Positions 58,201 to 64,000 of a stretch of DNA of 64,000 nt are shown here, piece by piece (the first letter of the stretch is position 1; every line of letters begins with the position of its first letter). The notes beneath the pieces are model-generated. The model saw only the letters and a list, made by a program, of their open reading frames with translations, made no database searches and had not been told where the DNA came from. The position numbers and the translations under genes are program-made. Source of the stretch: Bemisia tabaci (taxonomy: Eukaryota > Arthropoda > Insecta > Hemiptera > Aleyrodidae); the NCBI RefSeq assembly GCF_918797505.1, contig NC_092801.1, positions 29,790,477-29,854,476 of the forward strand. The letters run 5' to 3'.

Positions 58201-60842
58201 CATTGTTCTGGAAATTTTGACACCAAGATCATCTTTCTACGACAAACCGTTGAGAAGTTATGCTAATTTAAAGGTTTTGACTTTGACCTCCTCTCCCCCC
58301 TTTTTCCTGGGGGTTAGGCAAAAAATATGACCAGTTTTGAGTGTCTGGGAAGAACCTCTATCATTCCTGAGAAAATCGTACGATTCCGTGTTTAGGCCGA
58401 TTTGGCCGTTTTGTTGTAGGGTCCTTTATAGAGTTCCAATTGAACAACACCATTTTTTTTATTGTTCGTTATGAATAGGAACCAAACTTTCGCCAAAAAA
58501 CGATCGGCTGATTTGCATATTTACAACTTTTTTAGCTGCAATAACCTTTCATATAATGTATTGCGTTTTTAATTTCGTCACTATAATGTATTTGTGTTGT
58601 AAAATTTCGTGAAGATTTTGAACTGCGAATGTGTTTTTGTTCAAGATTTGTCATAATGCTCAGATGATGGCGTAAGCCGAAAAGTTCCTCAGTAAATTAA
58701 AGAAATATATCTACAATACCCTAGTTTTTATTCATTTACTTACAATACATTGAAATTATTTATAAAATTAAACATCTTCATTTCATTTAATTCAGTTTTG
58801 ATGATACTCAATCTATCCACGCTGTGCCTCCAAATTGGACGTATTTTTTCCAAACAGAACTATGTGCATTAAGACATGAGCCCTGAGACCCATAAGAATA
58901 TATGCATTACAGGACTCGCGTCAAAATGTGCACATAGTTCCGTTTGGCAGAAATACGTTCAATTAGCCTTCAATTATTCTGACTTTTCTTGGTAATTTAA
59001 GAACAATCTTTCCAACAAATCGCAATTAAAGGCGCGATGAATGTTTCGATCAACAGGCCAATCGAACTTACTTTTTGGCGGCTTATAAAAGATTTTCTAA
59101 ACGATAGGACATTTTATAGTTGTCATTCTGTAATTCAATAATAATTACCGAATCTCAGTGTCTTTCCTTCCTCTCTCTTTGTTTCCTTTTTCTTCCTCCT
59201 TCTTGGGGCAAAAGGGGGAGAGGGTTGTGTACCCCTTACGCCCTCCTCTCGGATCCGCTTACAGAAATGTTTTGAAGACCTAACTTTCCTTAGTATTAGT
59301 TTAAGATGACTTCACGGAAAAAACGAGATTAGGGCTGGGCTCTAGAATTGCTTCACCTCATACTTCACAGAGACAGGCCCTGCGCGGGTACGGCTCAGCC
59401 CTAACTGGACAAGGTCGAGCCCTTACCAAGTAGAGCTGAACCCTGAAGTAGATAGGTTAACTAGGTTTGGGCTCTACCCACTCCGGGCCTGCCCCTATGA
59501 GAAATGAGGTAAAGCAATTTTACCTATCCGGTTAGGGCTGGGACCTTCCGCGCAGGTACCAGCCCTAAACTCGTTTTTTCCGTGTTGACGATGGTAAAAT
59601 ATGAAACCAAGTAAAATTTACCTGGAGTTTTTTTTTAATCAGTGCATGGGCAAAACCTCCTATGAGTGAAATAACGTTTACCCCTACTAGCTCTCCATCA
59701 AACGGGGTCACGTCCGTGCTAACCTGTTAACAAGCACGATTTGAGAGATACGAAAAGAAAAATTTAGAAACATCTAACCGAGCGAAATTTTTGTCAGTCC
59801 AAATAATAATATATATATGCAAATTATTGTACCATTAAAGTTCCTCGATTTAAATTCGAGCTCTGTCTCTATCAGTTTACGACTGTCACTGTCTTTGAAT
59901 TTGCTTCAAACTTTTGATGAGTGTTAAGAGAGTTTAAAGTAGCCTGATAAGACATTGAATTGCAATATATTTCATGGTTAAGATAGGGATAGGCTAGAGA
60001 CTTGTCTTGTCAGGCCGACATAGTTTCAATAATTGGACGGCAGTACTTTCTTCTTCTTCTTCTTCTTCTTCTTCTTCTTCTTCTTCTTCTTCTTCTTCTT
60101 CTTCTTCTTCTCCTTCTTCTTCTTCTTCTTCTTCTTCTTCTTCTTCTTCTAACTTCTGACTAGGGCCGTGACCCTGTTTGTCTAGCCTCTAAATTAATGT
60201 ATAAATATGATAAATAAAATATGATGGCGATGAGAGAGATCACTTAATACTCCGGGGTTGAAAGGCAGCTCTGTGTCCATCTCTTAACGGCAGTACTTTA
60301 AAACCAAAAATTAGCATGAGGTAGTCGAGCCTATAATGATGTTAATAGAGTATTTATAATATAATATCCAGAATTACGTGATGTAATAGGAGCTCGCTAC
60401 CATCTTAAAAAATAATAAAAAATAAAAACTAGTGTGAAAAATAAAATATGCAAGGAAATGTAACGAGTTCTAATAATGTTACGTAGTCTTCTCTTTATCG
60501 TAGCAAGCTGTTTAATTTTTCCCTTGTAACCTATATATTGATAAGTTGTTCTGGTTTCCTGAAATTTTGCAAAACATTTCTCGGGAAAAACCCTCGATGA
60601 AGAAATGCAGTACTTGCCTGTAGCTCCGGCGCCTCTGTCAACGTAGGTAGAGGTGAGTCGATGTTGATGGTTGGCGGAACTTTTGATTTACTGAGAGCAA
60701 GGATCGCTTTTATCAAACTGACTCCAGCAGAAGCGCTTTCAAGGTGCCCCACGTTAGATTTGACCGATCCTAATACGAGTGGTGATGAGCGGTTTTTGCA
60801 AAATACCTCACGAATCACCTCTATTTCTTTTTTGTCTCGTTC
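34133..60842 (-). CDS. FAS-like gene B: KS(end)-MAT-DH-methyltransferase-like region, 16 exons
   Basis: Sixteen minus-strand exons give about 1010 residues in canonical FAS order; the KS start lies beyond the right edge. Animal FAS builds palmitate from acetyl- and malonyl-CoA in the cytosol. MAT keeps GHSVGE, the Arg of YARGKA and the His of IAYHS, so acyl loading could work. DH has lost the HxxxGxxxxP motif. After the methyltransferase-like part the frame stops at 34135-34133, so ER, KR, ACP and TE (over half of a normal ~2200-residue enzyme) are missing or unrecognised. Exon phases agree throughout except for one extra A in exon 59622-59723 and one missing base in exon 44864-45164. These may be real disruptions or homopolymer errors. 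Introns hold most of the window's transposons. Confidence 0.88.
34715..34969 (-). CDS. Gene B exon: non-catalytic methyltransferase-like region
   Basis: Eighty-five codons with NLHFVSDLRAVTAL, MKDVLDAALRSNNHYELVFE and RFGLLKT. The order fits the pseudo-methyltransferase of FAS, which lacks SAM motifs. Acceptor TTTGTAG, donor GTAAG. Confidence 0.8.
35392..35571 (-). CDS. Gene B exon: start of methyltransferase-like region
   Basis: Sixty codons, beginning DQYEFVRTSLQLIVENSG (FAS xxLxLVLEN) and ending VLRSDDNDLK. Acceptor TTACAG, donor GTGAGT, phase 0. Confidence 0.83.
36282..36448 (-). CDS. Gene B exon: end of DH
   Basis: Reads DGVTVDLFKTQPIREE and LTFVPYAEN, the counterpart of GVExxGLxAxxIxRR and YxFVPY in FAS. 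Acceptor TTTGCAG, donor GTTTGG. Confidence 0.85.
36460..37820. other. Gene B intron sequence, nothing recognised
   Basis: AT-rich, with simple purine GAGAGAGGAG patches near 36710. No open frame of note and no clear inverted repeat. Confidence 0.4.
37832..37996 (-). CDS. Gene B exon: DH second hot-dog
   Basis: Reads KVKWNPDWTVYLDTIIKINV, matching FAS GxxxWxxNWVTFxDxMLQ; the Asp is kept but Gln is Lys. Then CVVKPVSIQFIHL. Acceptor CAACAG, donor GTAAAG. Confidence 0.85.
38643..38891 (-). CDS. Gene B exon: DH
   Basis: Reads NIWVQILPGAGDFAVFQ, then TLLMQGKIVIWEE, matching the DH sheet region with GxxFEVxxxxxLVVTGxI. The donor GTTTCC at 38642 is weak but gives the phase demanded by the next exon. 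Confidence 0.78.
39030..40250. mobile_element. MITE family 3 copy split by a family 4 foldback
   Basis: Outer pieces 39030-39196 and 40160-40250 together align with 31901-32165 (TCGTTTACGGTC, GGAGAACAAAT and, on the right, TAGTTTTCTTTTAAAAAATA). The middle is the family 4 element. Confidence 0.8.
39197..40159. mobile_element. Family 4 foldback element (963 bp)
   Basis: TIRs CCCTGGTAAAAATTGGC and inverted GCCAATTTTTACCAGGG. The subterminal arms hold repeated TATAGCCGGCT words. The centre has a near-perfect palindrome of about 70 bp around TTGCGCAATGCG (about 39625-39695). A second copy is at 47899-48872. Confidence 0.9.
40408..40516 (-). CDS. Gene B exon: DH
   Basis: Reads AETWKLLSAINKKS and ELPVIFEDVQTF, the FAS DH pattern VWETLxxx and LPVVFEDVxF. 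Acceptor TTCACAG, donor GTAAAA. Confidence 0.85.
41143..41265 (-). CDS. Gene B exon: start of DH, catalytic His missing
   Basis: Phase-0 exon of 41 codons ending KKGIPVLQLSLFL. By position it matches the DH start DHxxDGRVLFPATGYL, but it has no His at all, and Gln replaces the Pro. Acceptor ATTTAG, donor GTAAGC. Recognition rests on position, phase and the next exon. Confidence 0.7.
41877..42134. mobile_element. MITE family 5 copy
   Basis: Ends ATTTGGACCGCGGTAAGC and inverted CTAAACGAGGTCCA. Interior as in 10832-11091. The 146-codon minus frame across it is not a gene. Confidence 0.75.
42266..42900. mobile_element. MITE family 1 copy containing a family 3 MITE
   Basis: Ends ATTGGACGTATTAATGC with GGAAAGATGGGGTGTGCTC, inverted at 42850-42900. 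The interior holds the family 3 copy at 42355-42617. Confidence 0.85.
42355..42617. mobile_element. MITE family 3 copy (nested)
   Basis: ATATCGACAGTGTGAGTCGG at the left, inverted CGACTTACACCGTCGATAT at the right. Same interior as 31901-32165. Confidence 0.88.
42970..43108 (-). CDS. Gene B exon: MAT-DH linker
   Basis: Reads MYLLGLEPDVNSLYPPIQFP and LQPFVTWEHSEAY, the FAS linker patterns GLxxxxxxLYPPVxFPV and PLxxWxHS. Acceptor TTCACAG, donor GTAAG. Confidence 0.93.
43379..43740. mobile_element. MITE family 1 copy
   Basis: ATTGGACGTATTTCTACCAA and inverted TTGGTAGAATTACGTCCAAT ends. Its inner part carries TTAACTCACGAGCCCTG, the same words as 42266-42900. Confidence 0.8.
44025..44196. mobile_element. 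Inner foldback, 172 bp
   Basis: ATTGAGGGAAAAGGCTCGTA and inverted ACGAGCTTTCTCCCTCAAT; arms extend through GAGCACAATTTTC. It abuts the family 8 element. Confidence 0.85.
44195..44745. mobile_element. Family 8 foldback element
   Basis: GGACCACTAGACAAGGTACG and inverted CGTACCTTGTCTAGTGG ends. Arms of about 130 bp include ACGAAAATTACC. Partial copies lie at 50900-51005 and 46462-46545. Confidence 0.88.
44864..45164 (-). CDS. Gene B exon: end of MAT, frame broken by one base
   Basis: The exon starts in frame as RRSSKWLSTSVPQEEW and ends in a different frame as EYHLNNMMSPVLFEDVLKR and EIAPHGLLQAILKR, both characteristic of FAS. The switch falls at a run of five C. The 301-nt length is one short of what the neighbouring phases require. 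The donor GTGAGT and acceptor TTCCAG are good. Confidence 0.9.
45240..45614. mobile_element. MITE family 6 copy
   Basis: Ends CAATGAAAAAAAAATCTCGG and inverted CCGAGAATTTTTTTCAGTG. The interior is full of GGTAAAATTACC-type half-palindromes. Second copy at 53638-54056 in the same orientation. Confidence 0.9.
46046..46408. mobile_element. Short MITE form of family 7
   Basis: The left end AAATACAACACTAAAAATCC and the right end GGGTTTTTAGTATTGCATTT inverted, with GACGTTTTGACTC arms, match the ends of the 2.6-kb element at 61141-63764. Confidence 0.8.
46691..46920 (-). CDS. Gene B exon: MAT with catalytic His
   Basis: Reads IDIGCRNSSTSCTISGPA and later NVSASGIAYHSRYLEP, the catalytic His region of MAT. 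Acceptor TTCAG, donor GTAAGC. Confidence 0.93.
46952..47008. mobile_element. MITE family 2 end fragment
   Basis: GGACTGATTATTGAAATCG followed by GACAAAGGGG; the rest of the element is absent. Confidence 0.6.
47187..47460. mobile_element. MITE family 2 copy
   Basis: GCGGGCTGATTATTGAAATT and inverted AATTTCAATAATCGGCCCGC ends. Interior matches 11252-11523 closely. A further end fragment starts at 47461 (GCGGGATGATTGTTGAGG), suggesting tandem or nested insertion. Confidence 0.9.
47653..47842 (-). CDS. Gene B exon: MAT nucleophile
   Basis: Reads PNGVIGHSVGELGCAYAD, with the nucleophilic Ser in GHSVGE intact. AYARGKAVME supplies the conserved Arg that binds the malonyl carboxylate. Acceptor TATCAG, donor GTTCGT. 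Confidence 0.95.
47899..48872. mobile_element. Family 4 foldback element (974 bp)
   Basis: CCCTGGTAAAAATTGACG and inverted CCAATTTTTACCAGGG ends. The same central palindrome (CACGCATTGCGCAATGCG) is partly duplicated at 48340-48450. Confidence 0.88.
49083..51351. mobile_element. Internal part of family 7 element, inverted relative to 61243-63610
   Basis: The plus strand here matches the minus strand at 61243-63610 from TTGGCGCGTATACGTAGTAT to CAACACATTGTGTTGGAGTT. It lacks the family 7 terminal repeats and has a family 8 fragment inserted at about 50900. No recognised protein. Confidence 0.8.
51352..52170. other. Gene B intron sequence; poly-T run at 51884-51910
   Basis: No gene or family recognised apart from a homopolymer of about 27 T. 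Confidence 0.5.
52171..52522. mobile_element. MITE family 1 copy with a second family 1 copy nested inside
   Basis: Outer ends AATGGACGGATTTCTGTTAA and inverted TTTGACAGAAATACGTCC. The inner copy at 52331-52458 has ATTGGACGTATTTCTATCAA and the inverted match ending CGTCCAAT, and is nearly all self-complementary. Confidence 0.8.
52560..52790 (-). CDS. Gene B exon: start of MAT
   Basis: After TTTCAG it reads DRPIWYVFSGMGSQWPGMG, the hallmark beginning of the FAS MAT domain, and ends IIHSFVAISSVQ before GTAAGG. Phase 0 at both ends. Confidence 0.95.
52829..53031. repeat. Foldback, ~80-bp arms
   Basis: GTATCACAAGCGCCATGCGA is inverted at 52995-53015 and the arms continue through ATTTTATTTTTT and GAGAAATT. 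Open frames here are palindrome by-products. Confidence 0.8.
53638..54056. mobile_element. MITE family 6 copy
   Basis: CACTGAAAAAAAAATCTCGG and inverted CCGAGAATTTTTTTTCAGTG ends. Confidence 0.92.
54150..54500. repeat. Tandem repeat, ~130-bp unit, about 2.6 copies
   Basis: Units contain GATACGCAATTT, AATAGTCCTATC, CCATCCAACTTTTCTA and CTGCGTTAAAGTCTC. They are recognisably related to the array at 3945-4390 but about 25 percent diverged by eye. Confidence 0.85.
54881..55106 (-). CDS. Gene B exon: KS-MAT linker
   Basis: After CAACAG it reads LPQLILLSSRTENGIEDVF and later KGHMYRGF, the FAS linker pattern PxLxxxSGRTEExV and GHxYRGY. It ends ATG before the consensus donor GTAAGT. Confidence 0.9.
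55146..58427. mobile_element. Giant foldback element (3.28 kb) holding another foldback
   Basis: AAAGGACCCTACAACAAAAC is inverted at 58404-58427. The left arm is 55146-55414 plus 57059-57420; the right arm is about 57815-58427 in one piece. The loop lies at 57421-57814. The interruption of the left arm is the inner element at 55415-57058. No recognisable protein. It sits in the gene B intron between the last KS exon and the KS-MAT linker exon. Confidence 0.92.
55415..57058. mobile_element. Inner 1644-bp foldback element
   Basis: Ends GAGGTTGTTCCATCCCCCAT and inverted ATGGAACAACCTC. Arms of about 670-700 bp are nearly identical, with a loop at about 56113-56388. Comparison with the uninterrupted right arm of the outer element shows a clean insertion and no obvious target duplication. 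Confidence 0.92.
58834..58963. mobile_element. MITE family 1 copy
   Basis: ATTGGACGTATTTTTTCCAA and inverted TTTGGCAGAAATACGTTCAAT ends, with AACTATGTGCATTA arms. Confidence 0.82.
59313..59583. mobile_element. Foldback MITE, ACGGAAAAAACGAG ends
   Basis: CACGGAAAAAACGAGATTAG and inverted CTAAACTCGTTTTTTCCGTG ends; the interior repeats AGGGCTGGG / CAGCCCTAA. It lies 39 bases from a gene B exon. Confidence 0.85.
59622..59723 (-). CDS. Gene B exon: end of KS, one base too long
   Basis: After TAACAG it reads VSTDVTPFDGELVGVN, then a degenerate Gly-rich block SLIGGFAHALI. It is 102 nt, whereas the gene A counterpart is 101 nt, and the next exon needs two leftover bases. A run of nine A near the 3' end is the likely site of the extra base. 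Donor GTAAAT. Confidence 0.85.
60049..60150. repeat. CTT trinucleotide microsatellite
   Basis: About 34 TTC/CTT units with a single C interruption near 60112. Confidence 0.97.
60618..60842 (-). CDS. Gene B exon: KS C-terminal part
   Basis: After TTTTCAG it reads SSPLVLGSVKSNVGHLESAS, with the catalytic Lys and His of KSNxGH retained, then VPPTINIDSPLPTL. The 225-nt exon is in phase 0 at both ends if it ends at CTACAG before GCAAGT, which would be a GC-AG intron. Confidence 0.93.
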
Positions 60843-61140
60843 CTGAAAACGTTAAATTCAGAGTAGGGTTACTTCGGTGATGGACACGGCACGATTTGCT
60901 TTAAGACGCTACTGCTGCTTTCCATGAATAATTTCCCTGAGACTTTGTCTGGAGGTGCCCTTCTGCCGTTTCTGTTTTTAACAAGGCGTTATTTTGAGGA
61001 GTCATTTGGGACTGCGGTCCTCGCTAAAGAAAGTGTTTGTACTCTGTCTTGCAAATTATCTTGCGATTGGGGCTCCTGTTTGATATCCTAGATCGAATTT
61101 TTACGAGGCAGCCCTAGACAATGAGAAAATGAGAAACAAC

Positions 61141-63764
61141 AGGGGGAAACAGGAAACAAAGATAAAATACAACACTAAAAATCCAAGACGTTTCGACTCA
61201 AAACTGAGTCATCTTAAGTCGGAAAATAAATTGAAGATAAAACAAGCAGTGAACTCCAACACAATGTGTTGATAAGGCGCGTCATTAACTCGCACATATC
61301 AACCCCTTTAGTTTTCATTTACAGAGATTTCAAAAAAGCAAGTAGCACAACAAGAGAATTCATACGATCCAACACTGAGAGGTCAACGACGCACTTTGAC
61401 GAGACCGTGTATTGTGAATGTAAAAAGCCATTCGAATGAGTTTAAATTTTTTGATCTGCCCCAAGCAAAACCTTATCAGATTCTTAAAGAAAAGTGCTGC
61501 GGAATAATTTAAGCGAAGAAAGAAAAAATTTTGTCGAACTCCTGAAAGATAAAGTCGATTTAAAGGTATTTTGGGGCTAAAATACCTAAACCACCGGCAT
61601 TATAAATCCCGTTATATTATTGAAAAGAAATTGACTCGATATAAATGCAATTGCATTAGATATGTCTTGATTTTGTTATTTTAAACGTATTTTCATGCAA
61701 AGAAGTTCAACCATGTCCATGGTTTATTCATTCATGAATTGAAAGTAAGCAATCTACGTCCCGAAAATCTACCGATTTGCCGTAAAAAATTGCAGAAACT
61801 TGATATACCTAGTCGATGCACCCACTCGTTGAATTTACCAACTAATTTCGTGAGTGCAAATATGTAAAAATCAATATGCTAAAGTCATTTTGGGTGCATT
61901 TACTTCTCATTAAACAATAATAATTTCAATCCCGAAAAACCATCAATATTCCGTATAAAATCGAAAAAATCGAAATGTGTCGACTCCCTGACGTGAACAT
62001 TGGATTCTACGGGTAAAAATACTCACGTATCGATATGCATATCAGAAAACCAGAACCAGAACAGAAACCATGTGTGGACACAGTTAGCAGTCCGCGGCAA
62101 CATCCATTCAACAGAATAATGGTAAAAATTAGATAGGATTGTAGCCGCTTTGCCCGCCTCTCCTCGTTATTTACAAACCGTTCCTATACTCATCTCGAAA
62201 TTTTTCTCAGAGCTTTGTGTTATTATCAGCTTCCATTTAAATCCCGGTTCGATGACCGAATCGGCTGCCCAAAAAGCAAGCCATTTTTGAAAGGTTCTAT
62301 GAGAAATTCGTGATATTATCGGCTCTCAGGAAATCACCCCATGGCTATAATTGGTGGTATAAATGTTTGAGTGCTTAAAATAATCGTATTCAAGAAACTA
62401 AGGCATTAAACTATGGCGTCAGTTTCTTTTTAATAATATAACGGGATTTACTCCCGGTGATTTAGCTAGCCCCAGAATACTTTTAAAGCGCCTTTACTTT
62501 CCAGTATCTTGACGGAATTTTTTTTTAGCTTAAACGACTTAAGAGACACTGTAGTTAAAAAATATAAAGAATTTTCGATTTTGACAAAAAAAATTGTTCG
62601 TTCAGGCACATCGTGTATTGTATGGAGTACTGCTGCTATTCAAACCTTATCTTCAGGTCAAAATTCTTACAAGGAAGCCGCTTGCAAGAGGCGAATTTTT
62701 TGTAATTTCTCCCAATTTTTACTCCGTTATATAATTGAATTGCTTGTCAAATTCTGAGGTCAATTATATTTAATTGTAATTTATACATTTCTTTTTTTCC
62801 CTTCATTTTATTTTTTGTCTGGAGAAGTTCGTTTGATTTCTTCGGATTTCGAATACTGTAACTTCTCTTCTATTCGGCCGATTTTTATGAATGAGACCTC
62901 TTTTAATTCGTCTTTTAACGGAGAGTAAGGAAAAAATTGCTAAGTACACGCGAAACAATTTTTTTGAAAATTGGACGAATCCTAGCGTGACGGTGAAATG
63001 GTTAATCAAGCGTAAAATCAAGGGTGAGGGTCCGGGTCGGGTCGCTCGGGAGGACAAAAGACACTGCCTCGGTGTCGGGACAGAGGTCCGGTGTGCGGGG
63101 AGGAGAAGGGTAAGTGGTTTTCTGTAAAAGCAAACTGATTTCTGTATGTGTTATGGTTAGCACATGGCCTAATGAGTTTTGAGGCTCATCACAGCTTTTG
63201 AAAAGCCTAACAGTGGTGTGGAGATCTGTCAAAGCAACGTTATGAACGAAACGGAGGAGTAAAATTCTCATTCCTAGAGTGCCGGCCTGGTCAGCCATCC
63301 TCGAATCAGTGCGCTTGTTTCTGCTTATATATGCATATTTTAAATCAGCGCGTCGCATTCTTAGGCTTTTTTAAAAAAAACCAAGTAACATAGACTCTTG
63401 GTATTCATTGCACATAAACTAGAAAGCCCCAGAATGAGAAATACATTAGAATCATAATTATTGACGGATAAGTAAATTTTTTACAAGCTTTGGAAAATCT
63501 CAGAAGTTCGCGGTAGTCACTTTTCGATAAGGAACTAAGGGACTCGGTTATTGTATCGAGCAGGGTTCAAAACGATCGCAAAGGCGGTATACTACGTATA
63601 CGCGCCAAAAATATTGAAGAGGGGTCTCAGGTTTTTTCTTTGATATTTTTTTTTAGTTTTTAAATTATTTTCCGACTAAAAATGACTCAGTTTTGAGTCG
63701 GAACGTCTCAGGTTATTAGTGTTGTATTTTAGCCTTGTTTTGCGTTTTTCCCCGTTTTCCCCCC
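61141..63764. mobile_element. Family 7 element, 2.6 kb, with long terminal inverted repeats
   Basis: Terminal inverted repeats of about 100 bp: GGGGGAAACAGGAAACAAAG then ACAACACTAAAAATCC on the left, and the inverted form with TTTTCCGACTAAAAATGACT and GTGTTGTATTTT on the right. The interior (61243-63610) recurs inverted at 49083-51351. Small open frames of 80-118 codons are present but none was recognised, so whether it encodes a transposase is undecided. Confidence 0.82.
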
Positions 63765-64000
63765 TTCTTTCCCTCCTCTTCCCCCTTCTTACCCCTTCTT
63801 TCCCTCTTCTTTCCCCTTCTTTCCCCTTCTTTCCCCTTCTTTCCCTCCCCCCCCTGTTTTTCTCCTGTTTGATATGCCCAAGTTACTTTCTATCAACCCT
63901 TTGATCAAAGAGACAAATAAACAAAGTCGAATCGATGCACGCCCCAACTTAGCATCAAAGTGAACTTTGTCATACAAAAAACAATGACATAAAAATCAAA
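63765..64000. repeat. Pyrimidine-rich low-complexity stretch and edge sequence
   Basis: TTCCCCTTCTTTCCC repeats from about 63765 to 63850, then unassigned sequence to the right edge. Open frames here are low-complexity artefacts. Confidence 0.8.

Noticed and set aside
63719..63977. Open frames in the pyrimidine-rich right edge
   Set aside because: Low-complexity TTTCCCC repeats.

Overview
The window is nuclear DNA of an insect. The evidence is spliced exons of animal-type (type I) fatty acid synthase (FAS) relatives with GT-AG introns, an env-bearing errantivirus-like LTR retroelement, mariner, MULE and RTE-like transposons, and many short foldback/MITE families. A sap-feeding hemipteran is a plausible guess but is not proven by anything here.

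Host genes: two FAS-like genes lie in tandem on the minus strand. Gene B (right) enters from the right edge with the end of its ketosynthase (KS) domain at 60.8 kb. It runs through KS, malonyl/acetyl transferase (MAT), dehydratase (DH) and the non-catalytic methyltransferase-like region, with 16 recognisable exons, and stops at an in-frame TAA at 34.13 kb. No ER, KR, ACP or TE exons were recognised. Gene A (left) begins near 13.96 kb and supplies almost a complete KS domain in 7 exons down to 3.5 kb, where the gene leaves the recognisable region. All exon phases of gene A agree. In gene B they agree except at two points, each explained by a one-base indel in a homopolymer. Gene A's KS has lost the active-site Cys (Tyr at the aligned position) and the His of the usual EAHGTGT motif (Asp). 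Gene B keeps the MAT catalytic residues but appears to have lost the DH catalytic His.

Between the genes (15.36-25.36 kb) is an LTR element on the minus strand with 4-bp TACA target duplications. It has gag-protease, RT-RNase H, integrase and an uninterrupted 510-aa env, plus three additional ORFs between the 5' LTR and gag, two of them tandem paralogues. It carries two nested insertions: a 578-bp 5'-truncated RTE-like copy at the gag/protease junction and a 320-bp MITE in its 5' LTR. Pol is damaged by a stop and three frameshifts.

The remaining sequence is intronic or intergenic and dominated by inverted-repeat elements: at least eight MITE families with several copies each, often nested in one another, and a 3.28-kb foldback-in-foldback at 55.1-58.4 kb. 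There is also a 1.25-kb MULE-like element (32.7-33.9 kb), a mariner remnant (27.9-28.8 kb), an RTE-like element at the left edge (1-2.67 kb), ~131-bp tandem repeats in introns of both genes, a CTT microsatellite, a tRNA-like SINE head and a 25-base match to a conserved mitochondrial 12S rRNA motif at 15.18 kb. No CRISPR, rRNA gene or prokaryotic operon structure was seen.
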